Positions 7,992-15,697 of a stretch of DNA of 64,000 bases are shown piece by piece (the first letter of the stretch is position 1; every line of letters begins with the position of its first letter). Made by a program: the position numbers and the translations under genes. Below the pieces are notes generated by a model, which was given only the letters and a program-made list of their open reading frames with translations, searched no databases and was not told where the DNA came from. This DNA comes from CAZKAP01 sp964552195. GTDB taxonomy: Bacteria; Bacteroidota; Bacteroidia; Flavobacteriales; Flavobacteriaceae. The stretch covers positions 1 to 64,000 of the forward strand of contig CAZKFM010000011.1 in assembly GCA_964552195.1 (NCBI GenBank). The letters are read 5' to 3'.

Positions 7992-9169
7992 TATTCTTCC
8001 CAGAATTCGGGAACCACGTTGGTTCCGGTTAGGTTGCAGTCCACGCAAATCCTGTCGGCCACGGTAATGGAAATCGGTGCACCAATAGAGCCTGGTAGTT
8101 CTTCCACTAAAGAGACCTCTTCCGATTTTACCAGTTCGAATAGCTCGGGATCGTTCAGTAAAAGGGTGTCGGTTTCGCAGACCTCAAGGTAGCGGGGTCC
8201 TGGATCGAAGACATCCCTGAAATCAAAGAAGATGCGATCCTGGGTGAGACTGACCACCTCGAACAGGCCGACAACCTTGATATCCGGATTGTTTTCGTGC
8301 TGAACGTTACCCACAATCAATCCCGGCTGCGGCTGGGAAAACAGGTTGTCCGAGCTGGAGAATCGCAGCAGGGTCTGGTAGAACTGATACGAGGCATTGC
8401 TCAAGGCATACTGCTTGACCAGTATGCTGTATCGCTCGGCAACCCTGCGGTCCCTTCGTTCTATGAATCGGAGGGGGTAGTCCGATACCACATTCTCCTG
8501 TAGGTTGTCCGTTTCGGATATAAAGATGCGGTTCGAAGCCTCGGTCACGTAGCATATGTTTTCCTCCCTTTCTTTAGTCCGAATTTCAAGTAAAGGGGGA
8601 TCTTCCGAAACAATCACCAACTCGTCCTGGGGATTAAAGAAGGACCTTATGCGATAGGTCTCCTCGTATTCGTAACGAAAATACGGGGCATCGGGGTTAT
8701 TGGACGAGCCATCAACGGTAATCTCCACACCTGTTTCCCCTGCTTCATTCACGATCTGCCGGGCATTAATCGAATTTATGGTCGTGGGCTCGGTGAGGCG
8801 AACCGGACTAGATGTAAAGGTCTCCCCATTTTCATCCACAACCCTGAGCCGATAATCGACTCCGGATACTGGTATAAAATCGTCTGCCGTTCGGTAGAGT
8901 CCGGGCTCGGCCTGCTCGAAGCTTATGCGTTCGCCTCCATTAACCAGGATTTCCACGGTGGCTCCCGATACCCGTACCTCGTCTTCTCCCGAGGCGTAAC
9001 TCCGAGTAATATAAACCTCCTGCTGACCCGGCTCGGTAGTGATGCTGGCGTTGATGATCAGTATATCCTCAAAGTCCGGGGTTTCGATCTCGAAGGGTTC
9101 CGTGCAGCCCGTGAACAGGATTAGCAAGCAGGCGAACAGCGAACGGTATGTGAATACGTTGTGCACCAT
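7991..9169 (-). CDS. DUF4249 lipoprotein
   Basis: The protein (392 aa) has a lipoprotein leader ending LFTGC and a beta-rich N-terminal domain (ILIINASITTEPGQQEV). The C-terminal signature RICVDCNLTGTNVVPEFW is the hallmark ending of DUF4249 proteins. The family has no assigned activity. Its members sit next to TonB-dependent receptors, as here, so it is probably a surface or periplasmic partner of the receptor. Start and stop overlap both neighbours by one base (TGATG and TAATG), showing tight translational coupling. Confidence 0.88.
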   Translation of the reverse strand: MVHNVFTYRSLFACLLILFTGCTEPFEIETPDFEDILIINASITTEPGQQEVYITRSYASGEDEVRVSGATVEILVNGGERISFEQAEPGLYRTADDFIPVSGVDYRLRVVDENGETFTSSPVRLTEPTTINSINARQIVNEAGETGVEITVDGSSNNPDAPYFRYEYEETYRIRSFFNPQDELVIVSEDPPLLEIRTKEREENICYVTEASNRIFISETDNLQENVVSDYPLRFIERRDRRVAERYSILVKQYALSNASYQFYQTLLRFSSSDNLFSQPQPGLIVGNVQHENNPDIKVVGLFEVVSLTQDRIFFDFRDVFDPGPRYLEVCETDTLLLNDPELFELVKSEEVSLVEELPGSIGAPISITVADRICVDCNLTGTNVVPEFWEE

Positions 9170-11934
9170 CAGAATTTCAGGTTATAGGTTAAGGAGGGGA
9201 CGGGTATGGCGAAAATCGAACTCTGAAAGGCCTTTACATCTCCATTTTCGGTGACGAAGAATACAGAATACGGGTTGTTCCTGCCCAGCACATTGTAGAT
9301 GGAAAAGGTCCAGAAGCTGTGGCCGGTCTTTCTCAGCTTGTGGTTCCCCTCGACATTCAGGCCGATGTCCAGCCGGTAAAAATCAGGTATGCGGAAACTG
9401 TTCCGGTCGCTGAATACCGCAAACTCGGAACCGTTAAAGGTGAAATTTCCCACCGGTACGGTAACCGGCCTACCCGTCTGATAGACGAAATTGGCCGATA
9501 GGCTGAACCTCCGTGTAAGCTTGTAATTGGCGACCAGGCTGAGGTCGTGTGGCCGGTCGAAGTTGGAAGGGAAAAAGTCGCCATCGTTCACGCGTTCCTC
9601 TGGAATTTCACTGTCCAATTTAAGGAACGAACGGGAATAGGTATAGCCCAGCCAGCCATTTAACCTGCCGGAGTTCTTGCGAATAAGGAATTCCAAACCG
9701 TACGACAGGCCTTCGCCCTGAAGGACCTCGGTCTCTACATTTTCATTGATCAGCAGGTCGGCACCGGTCTTGAAATCCAGGACGTTGTCACTGGTCTTAT
9801 AGAAGCCTTCCAGGCTGAGCTCGTAGTTATTGGCCCCGAAGTTCTTAAACATCCCCAGGGTAAATTGTTCCCCCCGCTGGGGTTCTATGTTCAGGTCGGA
9901 GAGCTTCCAGGTATCGATGGGGGAAACGGTAGTGTTGTTGGTAAGTATGTGAATGTACTGTATGGCCCGGTCGTAGCCCGCCTTAATGGAAAGGCTGGGG
10001 GATAAGAGGTAGCGGGTACCCACGCGCCATTCGGGTCCCCCATACGTCTGTATCACTTCGTTCTGATCGAATTCCCGGACAGCCGTTACTGTGGCCTCGT
10101 TCCGGGGAAGTCCCTCCTGATACTCCCTTTGGGTACCGGCTCCCAATGCGGCAAAGACGGAATAGCGAGCGCCGAGATCGACGGCGAATTTATTCGTTAC
10201 TTCCAGGTTGGTCGATACAAACAAGGCCGACTCCAGAGCCCGTTCCCGTTCTACTGAGCTGGCCTGTACGCTGGAGTTTTCGTTCAGGGGCTCGATGGTA
10301 CCCGGATCGACCGCATAGAGCTTGGATTCCAGTCCGTAATTGACCTTGAACCGGGAGTTCTTAAGATAGCTGAAATTGAGCTTGGCGTTGGTCTCGTCGA
10401 TCTGATACCCCAGATTGAAATCATCGTTGGCCCCTCTTTCATACTCTATGTTGAATCCATAGCGGCTGTGGGAAAGGTGAACATCCACCAGGTTCTTATC
10501 ATTGAATTTATGCTGCCAGTTCAAAGATGCCAGACGGTTGTCGTAGGAGAACAAGGAATCGGAGGTGATGCTGAAATTATCCCGGCTGAAGTAGCCCGTG
10601 GCTTTTATCCGGTTTTTTTCATTGATGTTATGCGAATACGAGGCCATGACGTCGTAGAAGGCAGCCTCACTGTTCTTTAAATCTTCATCATCCAGCGATC
10701 GAAGGATCCAGTTGGCGAAGGCCCCGCGGCCCCCTACCAGCAGCGAGGCCTTGTCCTTAACTATAGGAGCCTCAAGTACCAGATTACCGGTTACCGGACC
10801 TATGGACATCTCACCGCGGATCTCATCGGTACTACCGTCCTTACTGGCAATGTCAAAAACCGATGACAGTCGACCGCCGAATTTGGCCGGTATGGGCCCT
10901 TTGTAAATGGAAACCTTACCCGTAGAGAATGGATTAATCGCGGAGAATATTCCGAAAAAATGCTGAGGGTTATAGACCGTGGCCCCGTCCAGCAGGAATA
11001 GGTTCTGATCGGCCCGGCCGCCGCGCACGTTAAAGCCCGTAGCCCCTTCTCCTGCCGTCGAAATACCCGGCAGGGCCGTGGCCACCTTAAGTACATCGCG
11101 CTCGCCCAAAACCAGGGGTACGGTCTTACTTTCTTCACTATCGATTTCCTGGGCGGCCCCTGCGGTCTCTTCTACGTTTTTGTAGATGTCTCCGACCACG
11201 ACCACCTCATCGAGTTGTTCCAGACTCTCGCTCAGGGTGAAGTTCAGCACTCCATCGCTGAACATGATGATCTCCTTATCCTCGTTTTCGATTCCCAGCG
11301 CCCGGAACTTTAACAGATTCGAACCTGCGGGCAGATCCATGCTGTAGTTTCCGTCCAGATCCGTAACCGCCGCCAGCTGGTTCTTTTGCGTGAGTATGGT
11401 CATGTCCGGGATAGGTTCTCCCGTCGTCTCGTTGATTACCCTTCCGGTCAGCGTGTAAATCGCACGAGGGTCGGCCCTGCGTTGTTTGCCTACCCGGTAA
11501 ACGGCTACACGGCGTGCATTGGTCTGCTTCTGGCGCGTGGTAAACATGGGAGCTGAAGTATTTACCGCCTCCGGTGCGGTCGTCCCGGCACTATCCCGCC
11601 CGAAGAATCCCTCAGGTAGCTCGTCGTAAATCGTGAGATTGTTGGTGAGTATGATCTTGTCGGGCGGATACAAAAAGAAATTCACCGTACTCCCTTCCAA
11701 GAGGTCCTGCAGGATGAACTCGATTTCGCGATTATTGTAGTCTTTGTCGATCAGGTCTGTAGCGAACCACTCCCTTTGAAAGTACAGCTGGTAGTCGGTC
11801 TGCGCATCCAGTCGCTGTAAGGCTTCGGCCAGGGGTATTCCACTAAACCTGAAGGAGTATTTCTTATCCAGTTGCTGTGCAATGGTCGCCTGGCACAGCA
11901 GCAGTGCTACCGCAATTAATCCGTAAATCCTCAT
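9169..11934 (-). CDS. TonB-dependent receptor with STN and carboxypeptidase-like domains
   Basis: This is an outer-membrane active transporter of 921 aa. In order it has a signal peptide (to about residue 19), an STN/secretin-TonB short domain (about 25-100, YSFRFSGIPLAEALQRL), a linker, a CarboxypepD_reg-like beta domain (about 160-230, TGRVINETTGEPIPDMTIL), a plug with FNVRGGRADQNLFLLDG, and a 22-strand-type barrel ending VPSLTYNLKF. STN-containing receptors often signal to anti-sigma factors, but no FecI/FecR pair adjoins this cassette. It overlaps the upstream gene by ATGA and the downstream one by a single base. The substrate is unknown. Confidence 0.92.
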   Translation of the reverse strand: MRIYGLIAVALLLCQATIAQQLDKKYSFRFSGIPLAEALQRLDAQTDYQLYFQREWFATDLIDKDYNNREIEFILQDLLEGSTVNFFLYPPDKIILTNNLTIYDELPEGFFGRDSAGTTAPEAVNTSAPMFTTRQKQTNARRVAVYRVGKQRRADPRAIYTLTGRVINETTGEPIPDMTILTQKNQLAAVTDLDGNYSMDLPAGSNLLKFRALGIENEDKEIIMFSDGVLNFTLSESLEQLDEVVVVGDIYKNVEETAGAAQEIDSEESKTVPLVLGERDVLKVATALPGISTAGEGATGFNVRGGRADQNLFLLDGATVYNPQHFFGIFSAINPFSTGKVSIYKGPIPAKFGGRLSSVFDIASKDGSTDEIRGEMSIGPVTGNLVLEAPIVKDKASLLVGGRGAFANWILRSLDDEDLKNSEAAFYDVMASYSHNINEKNRIKATGYFSRDNFSITSDSLFSYDNRLASLNWQHKFNDKNLVDVHLSHSRYGFNIEYERGANDDFNLGYQIDETNAKLNFSYLKNSRFKVNYGLESKLYAVDPGTIEPLNENSSVQASSVERERALESALFVSTNLEVTNKFAVDLGARYSVFAALGAGTQREYQEGLPRNEATVTAVREFDQNEVIQTYGGPEWRVGTRYLLSPSLSIKAGYDRAIQYIHILTNNTTVSPIDTWKLSDLNIEPQRGEQFTLGMFKNFGANNYELSLEGFYKTSDNVLDFKTGADLLINENVETEVLQGEGLSYGLEFLIRKNSGRLNGWLGYTYSRSFLKLDSEIPEERVNDGDFFPSNFDRPHDLSLVANYKLTRRFSLSANFVYQTGRPVTVPVGNFTFNGSEFAVFSDRNSFRIPDFYRLDIGLNVEGNHKLRKTGHSFWTFSIYNVLGRNNPYSVFFVTENGDVKAFQSSIFAIPVPSLTYNLKF

Positions 11935-12692
11935 TGCTCCGCCCGGTTTAGAAATTCGTTGAACAGCTCGGTGAAGAATCGATCCTTATCGTTTCGGTAT
12001 TCCCTGTAGCGGTCCCTGTAAAAACTGCCGAGGTCTCTATAGTCGCCTTCGAAGCCCCGATTCCATTGCGTTCGGTTGTCGATGGGGATCAGCTGGTTTT
12101 GAGTGTACATAAAATAGGATGTCCTTTTCTGGTACCGGAAGCTGATAGTGCTACCCTGCCGGGACCGCGATCGGTTCTTGCGATGCTTCTTCAGCAGCAT
12201 ATGGCCGTCCTTTTCCATCATAACCTCCAGAAAACCCATAGCTTCTTCGCCTTCTTCTGGATTCAGCTGTACAAAGCGGTGCCCGCTGACTTCGACCTCG
12301 CTGACGAGATCCTTAGCGAGCTGAACCAACAGGGCGCTGTTGTTGAACTTGGGAGAAATAAGCAATTCGTCCAGAAAGAGGTGGTACTTTAGTTTTTGTC
12401 CATAGTACTTCTGCCCGTCGAATATCACATCTCCTCTCAGGTACCCTTCTTGGAGAAAATACGCATGGGAATCCGGATTGGGTGCGGCTTCGGGCCGGAA
12501 TACCGGGCCGTAGAAGAGCTCGAGGTTTTCCTCCCCTACTATGGAGTCGAAGGCCGTATAGATTTCGGAAAGGGCCGCACGGGATGCCTGTTGAGCATGC
12601 ACGGATCCGGACAGGTTGAATACCCAGATCAGCAGGCAGATGCTACTGAGCCATCCAGTGGGATAAGACCTATGGATTTTGATTCGGGACAT
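11931..12692 (-). CDS. Exported protein of unknown function, first gene of the TonB receptor cassette
   Basis: The 253-aa protein has a signal peptide (WLSSICLLIWVFNLSGSVHAQ) and a soluble alpha/beta-looking body. Visible features are a strand set around YLRGDVIFDGQKYYGQKLKYH and a basic stretch MLLKKHRKNRSRSR. The C-terminus is arginine- and aromatic-rich (GSFYRDRYREYRNDKDRFF). I recognise no family. Its stop overlaps the receptor start (ATGA), so it should be made with the receptor. A possible short leader peptide lies just upstream. Confidence 0.75.
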   Translation of the reverse strand: MSRIKIHRSYPTGWLSSICLLIWVFNLSGSVHAQQASRAALSEIYTAFDSIVGEENLELFYGPVFRPEAAPNPDSHAYFLQEGYLRGDVIFDGQKYYGQKLKYHLFLDELLISPKFNNSALLVQLAKDLVSEVEVSGHRFVQLNPEEGEEAMGFLEVMMEKDGHMLLKKHRKNRSRSRQGSTISFRYQKRTSYFMYTQNQLIPIDNRTQWNRGFEGDYRDLGSFYRDRYREYRNDKDRFFTELFNEFLNRAEQ

Positions 12693-12739
12693 AAAATATA
12701 CTAGTCGTGACGTATTGATTCATAACGGAGGTCACCTCC
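12670..12739 (-). promoter_or_regulatory. Possible leader ORF with a strong Shine-Dalgarno before the receptor cassette
   Basis: The minus strand reads AGGAGGTGACCTCC and, after GTT, an ATG (12723) that opens a 17-codon frame ending at TAG (12670-12672). That frame overlaps the start of the next gene at 12692. AGGAGGTGA is an unusually complete anti-16S match for a phylum that seldom uses such sites. It is also part of a palindrome. Whether the peptide is made is unknown. Confidence 0.3.
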
Positions 12740-12841
12740 TGCTAGCTGCCTAATATATGGGTTGTTCCTCAGGATACTTAAAAATCTTACCTAAAAACCG
12801 GCGAACGGCAGCTGCTCCGGGTTCAATGCTGGCCGAAACCA

Positions 12842-12860
12842 CCCCGATAGATCATCGGGG
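12842..12860 (-). terminator. Hairpin after the trxA operon
   Basis: CCCCGAT (12842-12848) pairs perfectly with ATCGGGG (12854-12860) around a 5-nt loop, just past the thioredoxin stop. The T run after it on the minus strand is weak. Confidence 0.5.
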
Positions 12861-12866
12861 CATGAT

Positions 12867-13166
12867 TTAGTTCAGATGTTCCCGTATCACCTGGGCCAGG
12901 CTCTGGGCATCGAGCACCCCGGATTGCCGCCATTCGACGTCCCCCTTGCGGAAGAGCATCAGCGTTGGGACCCCCCGCACGTTGTATTTGGCAGCCAATT
13001 GCTGATTCTTATCCACGTCGATCTTGATGATGGTGACCTGCTCTCCCAGGTCCTGCTTGACATCCTGGAGGATCGGGGCCATCATCTTGCAGGGCCCGCA
13101 CCATTCGGCGAAGAAGTCGACCAGTATGGGCTTGTCGGATGTAATCAGTTTGTTAAAAGTGCTCAT
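12867..13166 (-). CDS. trxA: Thioredoxin
   Basis: This is a dithiol-disulfide oxidoreductase of 99 aa. The active site WCGPC is at about residues 22-26 within VDFFAEWCGPCKMMAP. The cis-proline loop GVPTLMLF and the C-terminal helix are present, so the fold is complete. There is no signal peptide, so it is cytoplasmic. Its ATG overlaps the stop of the upstream cytochrome-like lipoprotein gene by one base (TAATG), so the two are co-translated even though one product is exported and the other is not. Confidence 0.93.
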   Translation of the reverse strand: MSTFNKLITSDKPILVDFFAEWCGPCKMMAPILQDVKQDLGEQVTIIKIDVDKNQQLAAKYNVRGVPTLMLFRKGDVEWRQSGVLDAQSLAQVIREHLN

Positions 13167-14215
13167 TACTCGTTTGCTTTGAATGTTATACTCCAGATAC
13201 CGCGGACCTGGTTCACCTCATAGCCGGTAGCCCTATCGCTGGGATAAAGCTCGAGCAGGCTGGCCAGGGTCTCACTGCTGATGTCCGAGTCAGGAGCTCC
13301 ATGGCATTGCAGGCACATGCTGTTGGTAAGGATAGGGTAGTAGAATCTGCGGTCTTCATTCACCACATCGACTACCGGTTCGATATCCTTTCCTTTAGCC
13401 AGGAGTTCTTTAAAGTGGGCAATCTGCCTTAACTCTTCCTCATTCGCCAGGTTATCCGGGTTCCTTGGTCGGTCGCTTACCCGTTTGATTGCAGCATTGT
13501 ACTGGTTCGCGATGCTGTCGGTTAGGGGATAAGCCTGTACGTTACAGAATTTCAGGGCAGCCACGGTGCCTTCCTTCTGCATGGTTCCCATGAGATTCTG
13601 CCCCAGCAGCTTCTTGGTTTCCATGGCGTAGTCCAGGCCGATTTCGGACAGGGATTCCGCACTTTGCGCCCCTGCAACCTTTCCCCGGTTGATGTAGGGT
13701 TTGCGCTCATGACCTTTGCCCTTTCCTTTGCCGTGCCCTTTTCCTTCGCCATGGCCCTGCATCCAATGCTCCTTAAACCAGGCAGGTTCCTCAATTTTGT
13801 AGTCGAAGAGGTATTCACCGATTTTTTCAACCTCTTCCTTCTTGTAGGCCTGATAGGGCATCAGGCCGAATCGCCTGATCGCACCCCGCATGCGGGCCTT
13901 GTCTTCTGAGGGCTGACGGACGAATTCCCAGAGGTCGTCTAAAAACTCCTCTTTGGTGGTTTCCTCGGCGATGTAGTGGGCCTTGATTGCAATCATTGGC
14001 GGAGCCACGCGTCCCTCCTTCTCGGGGGCATCCGGGCTGTGGCAGACATAGCACTGAGTCTCCATAAGTTTCTTACCGGGATGTGAAGCAGTGGGTTCAT
14101 CCACAGCCTTTGTAACCGTATTCGGGAGGGTTGCCAGATCCGATTGGGACTCTTTAGGGTCTTTGCAGGCCCAGATCAGGCCAAGCAGCAGGAATAGATA
14201 AATGGGTCGTTGCAT
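13166..14215 (-). CDS. Lipoprotein with cytochrome c domain fused to a DUF3365 (Tll0287-like) heme domain
   Basis: The 349-aa protein has a lipoprotein leader (LLLGLIWAC, cysteine 17), then a cytochrome c-like domain with CYVCH at 55-59. A flexible linker of almost only His, Gly and Lys (about 154-169) follows. The last part fits DUF3365: LDYAMETKKLLGQNL, LKFCNVQAYPLTDSIA, and the heme-binding CLQCHG at 301-306. It should sit in the outer membrane or periplasm and carry two c-type hemes. DUF3365 domains are linked to redox sensing or electron transfer in other proteins. Nothing in the gene shows its partner. It is coupled to trxA. Confidence 0.85.
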   Translation of the reverse strand: MQRPIYLFLLLGLIWACKDPKESQSDLATLPNTVTKAVDEPTASHPGKKLMETQCYVCHSPDAPEKEGRVAPPMIAIKAHYIAEETTKEEFLDDLWEFVRQPSEDKARMRGAIRRFGLMPYQAYKKEEVEKIGEYLFDYKIEEPAWFKEHWMQGHGEGKGHGKGKGKGHERKPYINRGKVAGAQSAESLSEIGLDYAMETKKLLGQNLMGTMQKEGTVAALKFCNVQAYPLTDSIANQYNAAIKRVSDRPRNPDNLANEEELRQIAHFKELLAKGKDIEPVVDVVNEDRRFYYPILTNSMCLQCHGAPDSDISSETLASLLELYPSDRATGYEVNQVRGIWSITFKANE

Positions 14216-14377
14216 GATATTGGCAGTTTATTGTTATAATTAAACTCACAGCGCTATCTCTAAAGACCCAGATGGGCGAAATATACATCATGCCGACCAT
14301 TCGTGCAATGACATAGGTTACCTACCTGCATACTTGGTCGGGTTTCGTATATTCCGGTCCTAACCATCGAATCTCTT

Positions 14378-14831
14378 ATGAAGTACCAAACTCTCCTATT
14401 CGTACTGTTCTTGCTCACATTTATACTGGCGGTGTATTCCCTGGTTACGGCGGCGGATTATCTGGTGTACCCACTAATCAACGAGCCCTTCGTTCCCATC
14501 GGCACTCTGCTCACCTGGCTGGGTTTTGTGGCCCTTCCGGCTACTGTGCTATTCAGCACTGCCTCTCTCTATTCGCCACAGAGCTCACTGGGAAAAGTGT
14601 TTTCCACCGTATTTAATACTCATAGTCGCCGGGCTGTGCTGGGGTTTGGCCGGTTATTACCTGGCGGACAAATGGAGTTATAACTTCAGCTCCATGGCCG
14701 AAGGTTCCAGGGGTAGCCCTGTGGCTTCCGAATACTACCAAATGCTATCTTATGGTCTTGCCGGCTCCTCTTTAGTAGCCCTGGTATTATACTTAGTGAT
14801 CAGCGGGGCCCAAAGATTCATTCGTGGCTGA
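14378..14831 (+). pseudogene. Small four-helix membrane protein gene with a frameshift
   Basis: Two overlapping frames make one protein. The first (from ATG 14378) gives hydrophobic helices through LTWLGFVALPATVLFSTASLY and then becomes non-membrane-like. The second frame, one base out of phase, continues from about 14610 with LILIVAGLCWGLAGYYL and LAGSSLVALVLYLVISG to a stop at 14831. Joined, they give about 150 aa with four membrane segments. The shift is near the gggaaaagtgtttt stretch (about 14590-14605), where a homopolymer change is plausible. It may be a real inactivation or a base-calling error. No family is recognised. Confidence 0.7.
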
Positions 14832-14898
14832 TTAGTTTTTTTTTGGGATTATTGATGACAATTGCGGTATCGTTTCGATAGGTAATAAAACACCAACA

Positions 14899-15663
14899 AT
14901 GAAACGATCAATCACCCTCGCTTTTTCAGCACTCGTATTCGTACTAAGTTCCTGCAGCTCCGACAACGGCGCCATAGGAAATCAGGCCTTTCTTCTCGGA
15001 TTCCAGTCCAGCTCCTGCAGTGGTCTGACAGGTCCCGCCGGGGCCTACTATGACCTGTCTCATGGTCGATTGGTACCCCTTCCTGAGGTGCCCCTGGTTA
15101 CCAACCCCGGACAGCAATTTATCCACAGTCAGCTGCCCTATATTGGTTTTGTCATGCCTCAGGGATTCACGGGCTTCGAAATAACCGACCCCAATACGGC
15201 CTCCCTGGGGGTTAATGTATTTCGCAACGACAACAACGTACTATGGAGGTACGTGCCTACCTCCCGTTTTGCCGGTACCGTGGATGTCAATGCCGTGGTG
15301 GCTAACGAGATCAATACCATGTTCAATTTCTATGGATTCAACGGCACTCCCAATGTCGTCTGCAATACACCGGCCACCGATGTGTCCTTCGGCGGAGTTT
15401 CCAGGGTATTCAGTGCGCGTCTGCTTCAGTTTGGAAATTTCACGGCCCAGGTGTACGTGGTCTGTACCTATGTAGCGGGCTTTACCTATTCTACTGTTTC
15501 GGTTTCGGTAGCCCCTACGGCCGAGTATGAGGCTCAAGTGGTCAATACCTTCCTACCCATAAGCTGGCAGCTCCTGGTTGGACCGGAACGCGTACAGGAT
15601 TCCGATGGTGATGGAACCCCCGACGAGCAGGATCCGGAACCGCTTAACCCCAGAGTACGGTAG
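14899..15663 (+). CDS. Surface lipoprotein of unknown function with a calcium-binding-like tail
   Basis: The 254-aa protein has a lipoprotein leader ending VLSSC and the mature start CSSDNGAIG, which has the Ser-Asp pattern linked to surface export in flavobacteria. The body is beta-rich (GYT/FTYSTVSVSV patterns) with several cysteines. The C-terminus DSDGDGTPDEQDPEP is a thrombospondin type 3-like Ca-binding repeat. The mature N-terminus resembles that of the 860-aa lipoprotein at 20241-22823 (CSSDDSAIG). It is convergent with the CHAT gene, 34 bp apart. Function is unknown. Confidence 0.7.
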   Translation: MKRSITLAFSALVFVLSSCSSDNGAIGNQAFLLGFQSSSCSGLTGPAGAYYDLSHGRLVPLPEVPLVTNPGQQFIHSQLPYIGFVMPQGFTGFEITDPNTASLGVNVFRNDNNVLWRYVPTSRFAGTVDVNAVVANEINTMFNFYGFNGTPNVVCNTPATDVSFGGVSRVFSARLLQFGNFTAQVYVVCTYVAGFTYSTVSVSVAPTAEYEAQVVNTFLPISWQLLVGPERVQDSDGDGTPDEQDPEPLNPRVR

Positions 15664-15697
15664 CAGAGCCATATTTTAGCAAGCGTGAAGGCCCTCT

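Noticed and set aside
6981..8192. A 403-codon plus-strand open frame
   Set aside because: It is antisense to the MG2-like and DUF4249 genes, which have signal peptides and family motifs; composition is that of a shadow frame.
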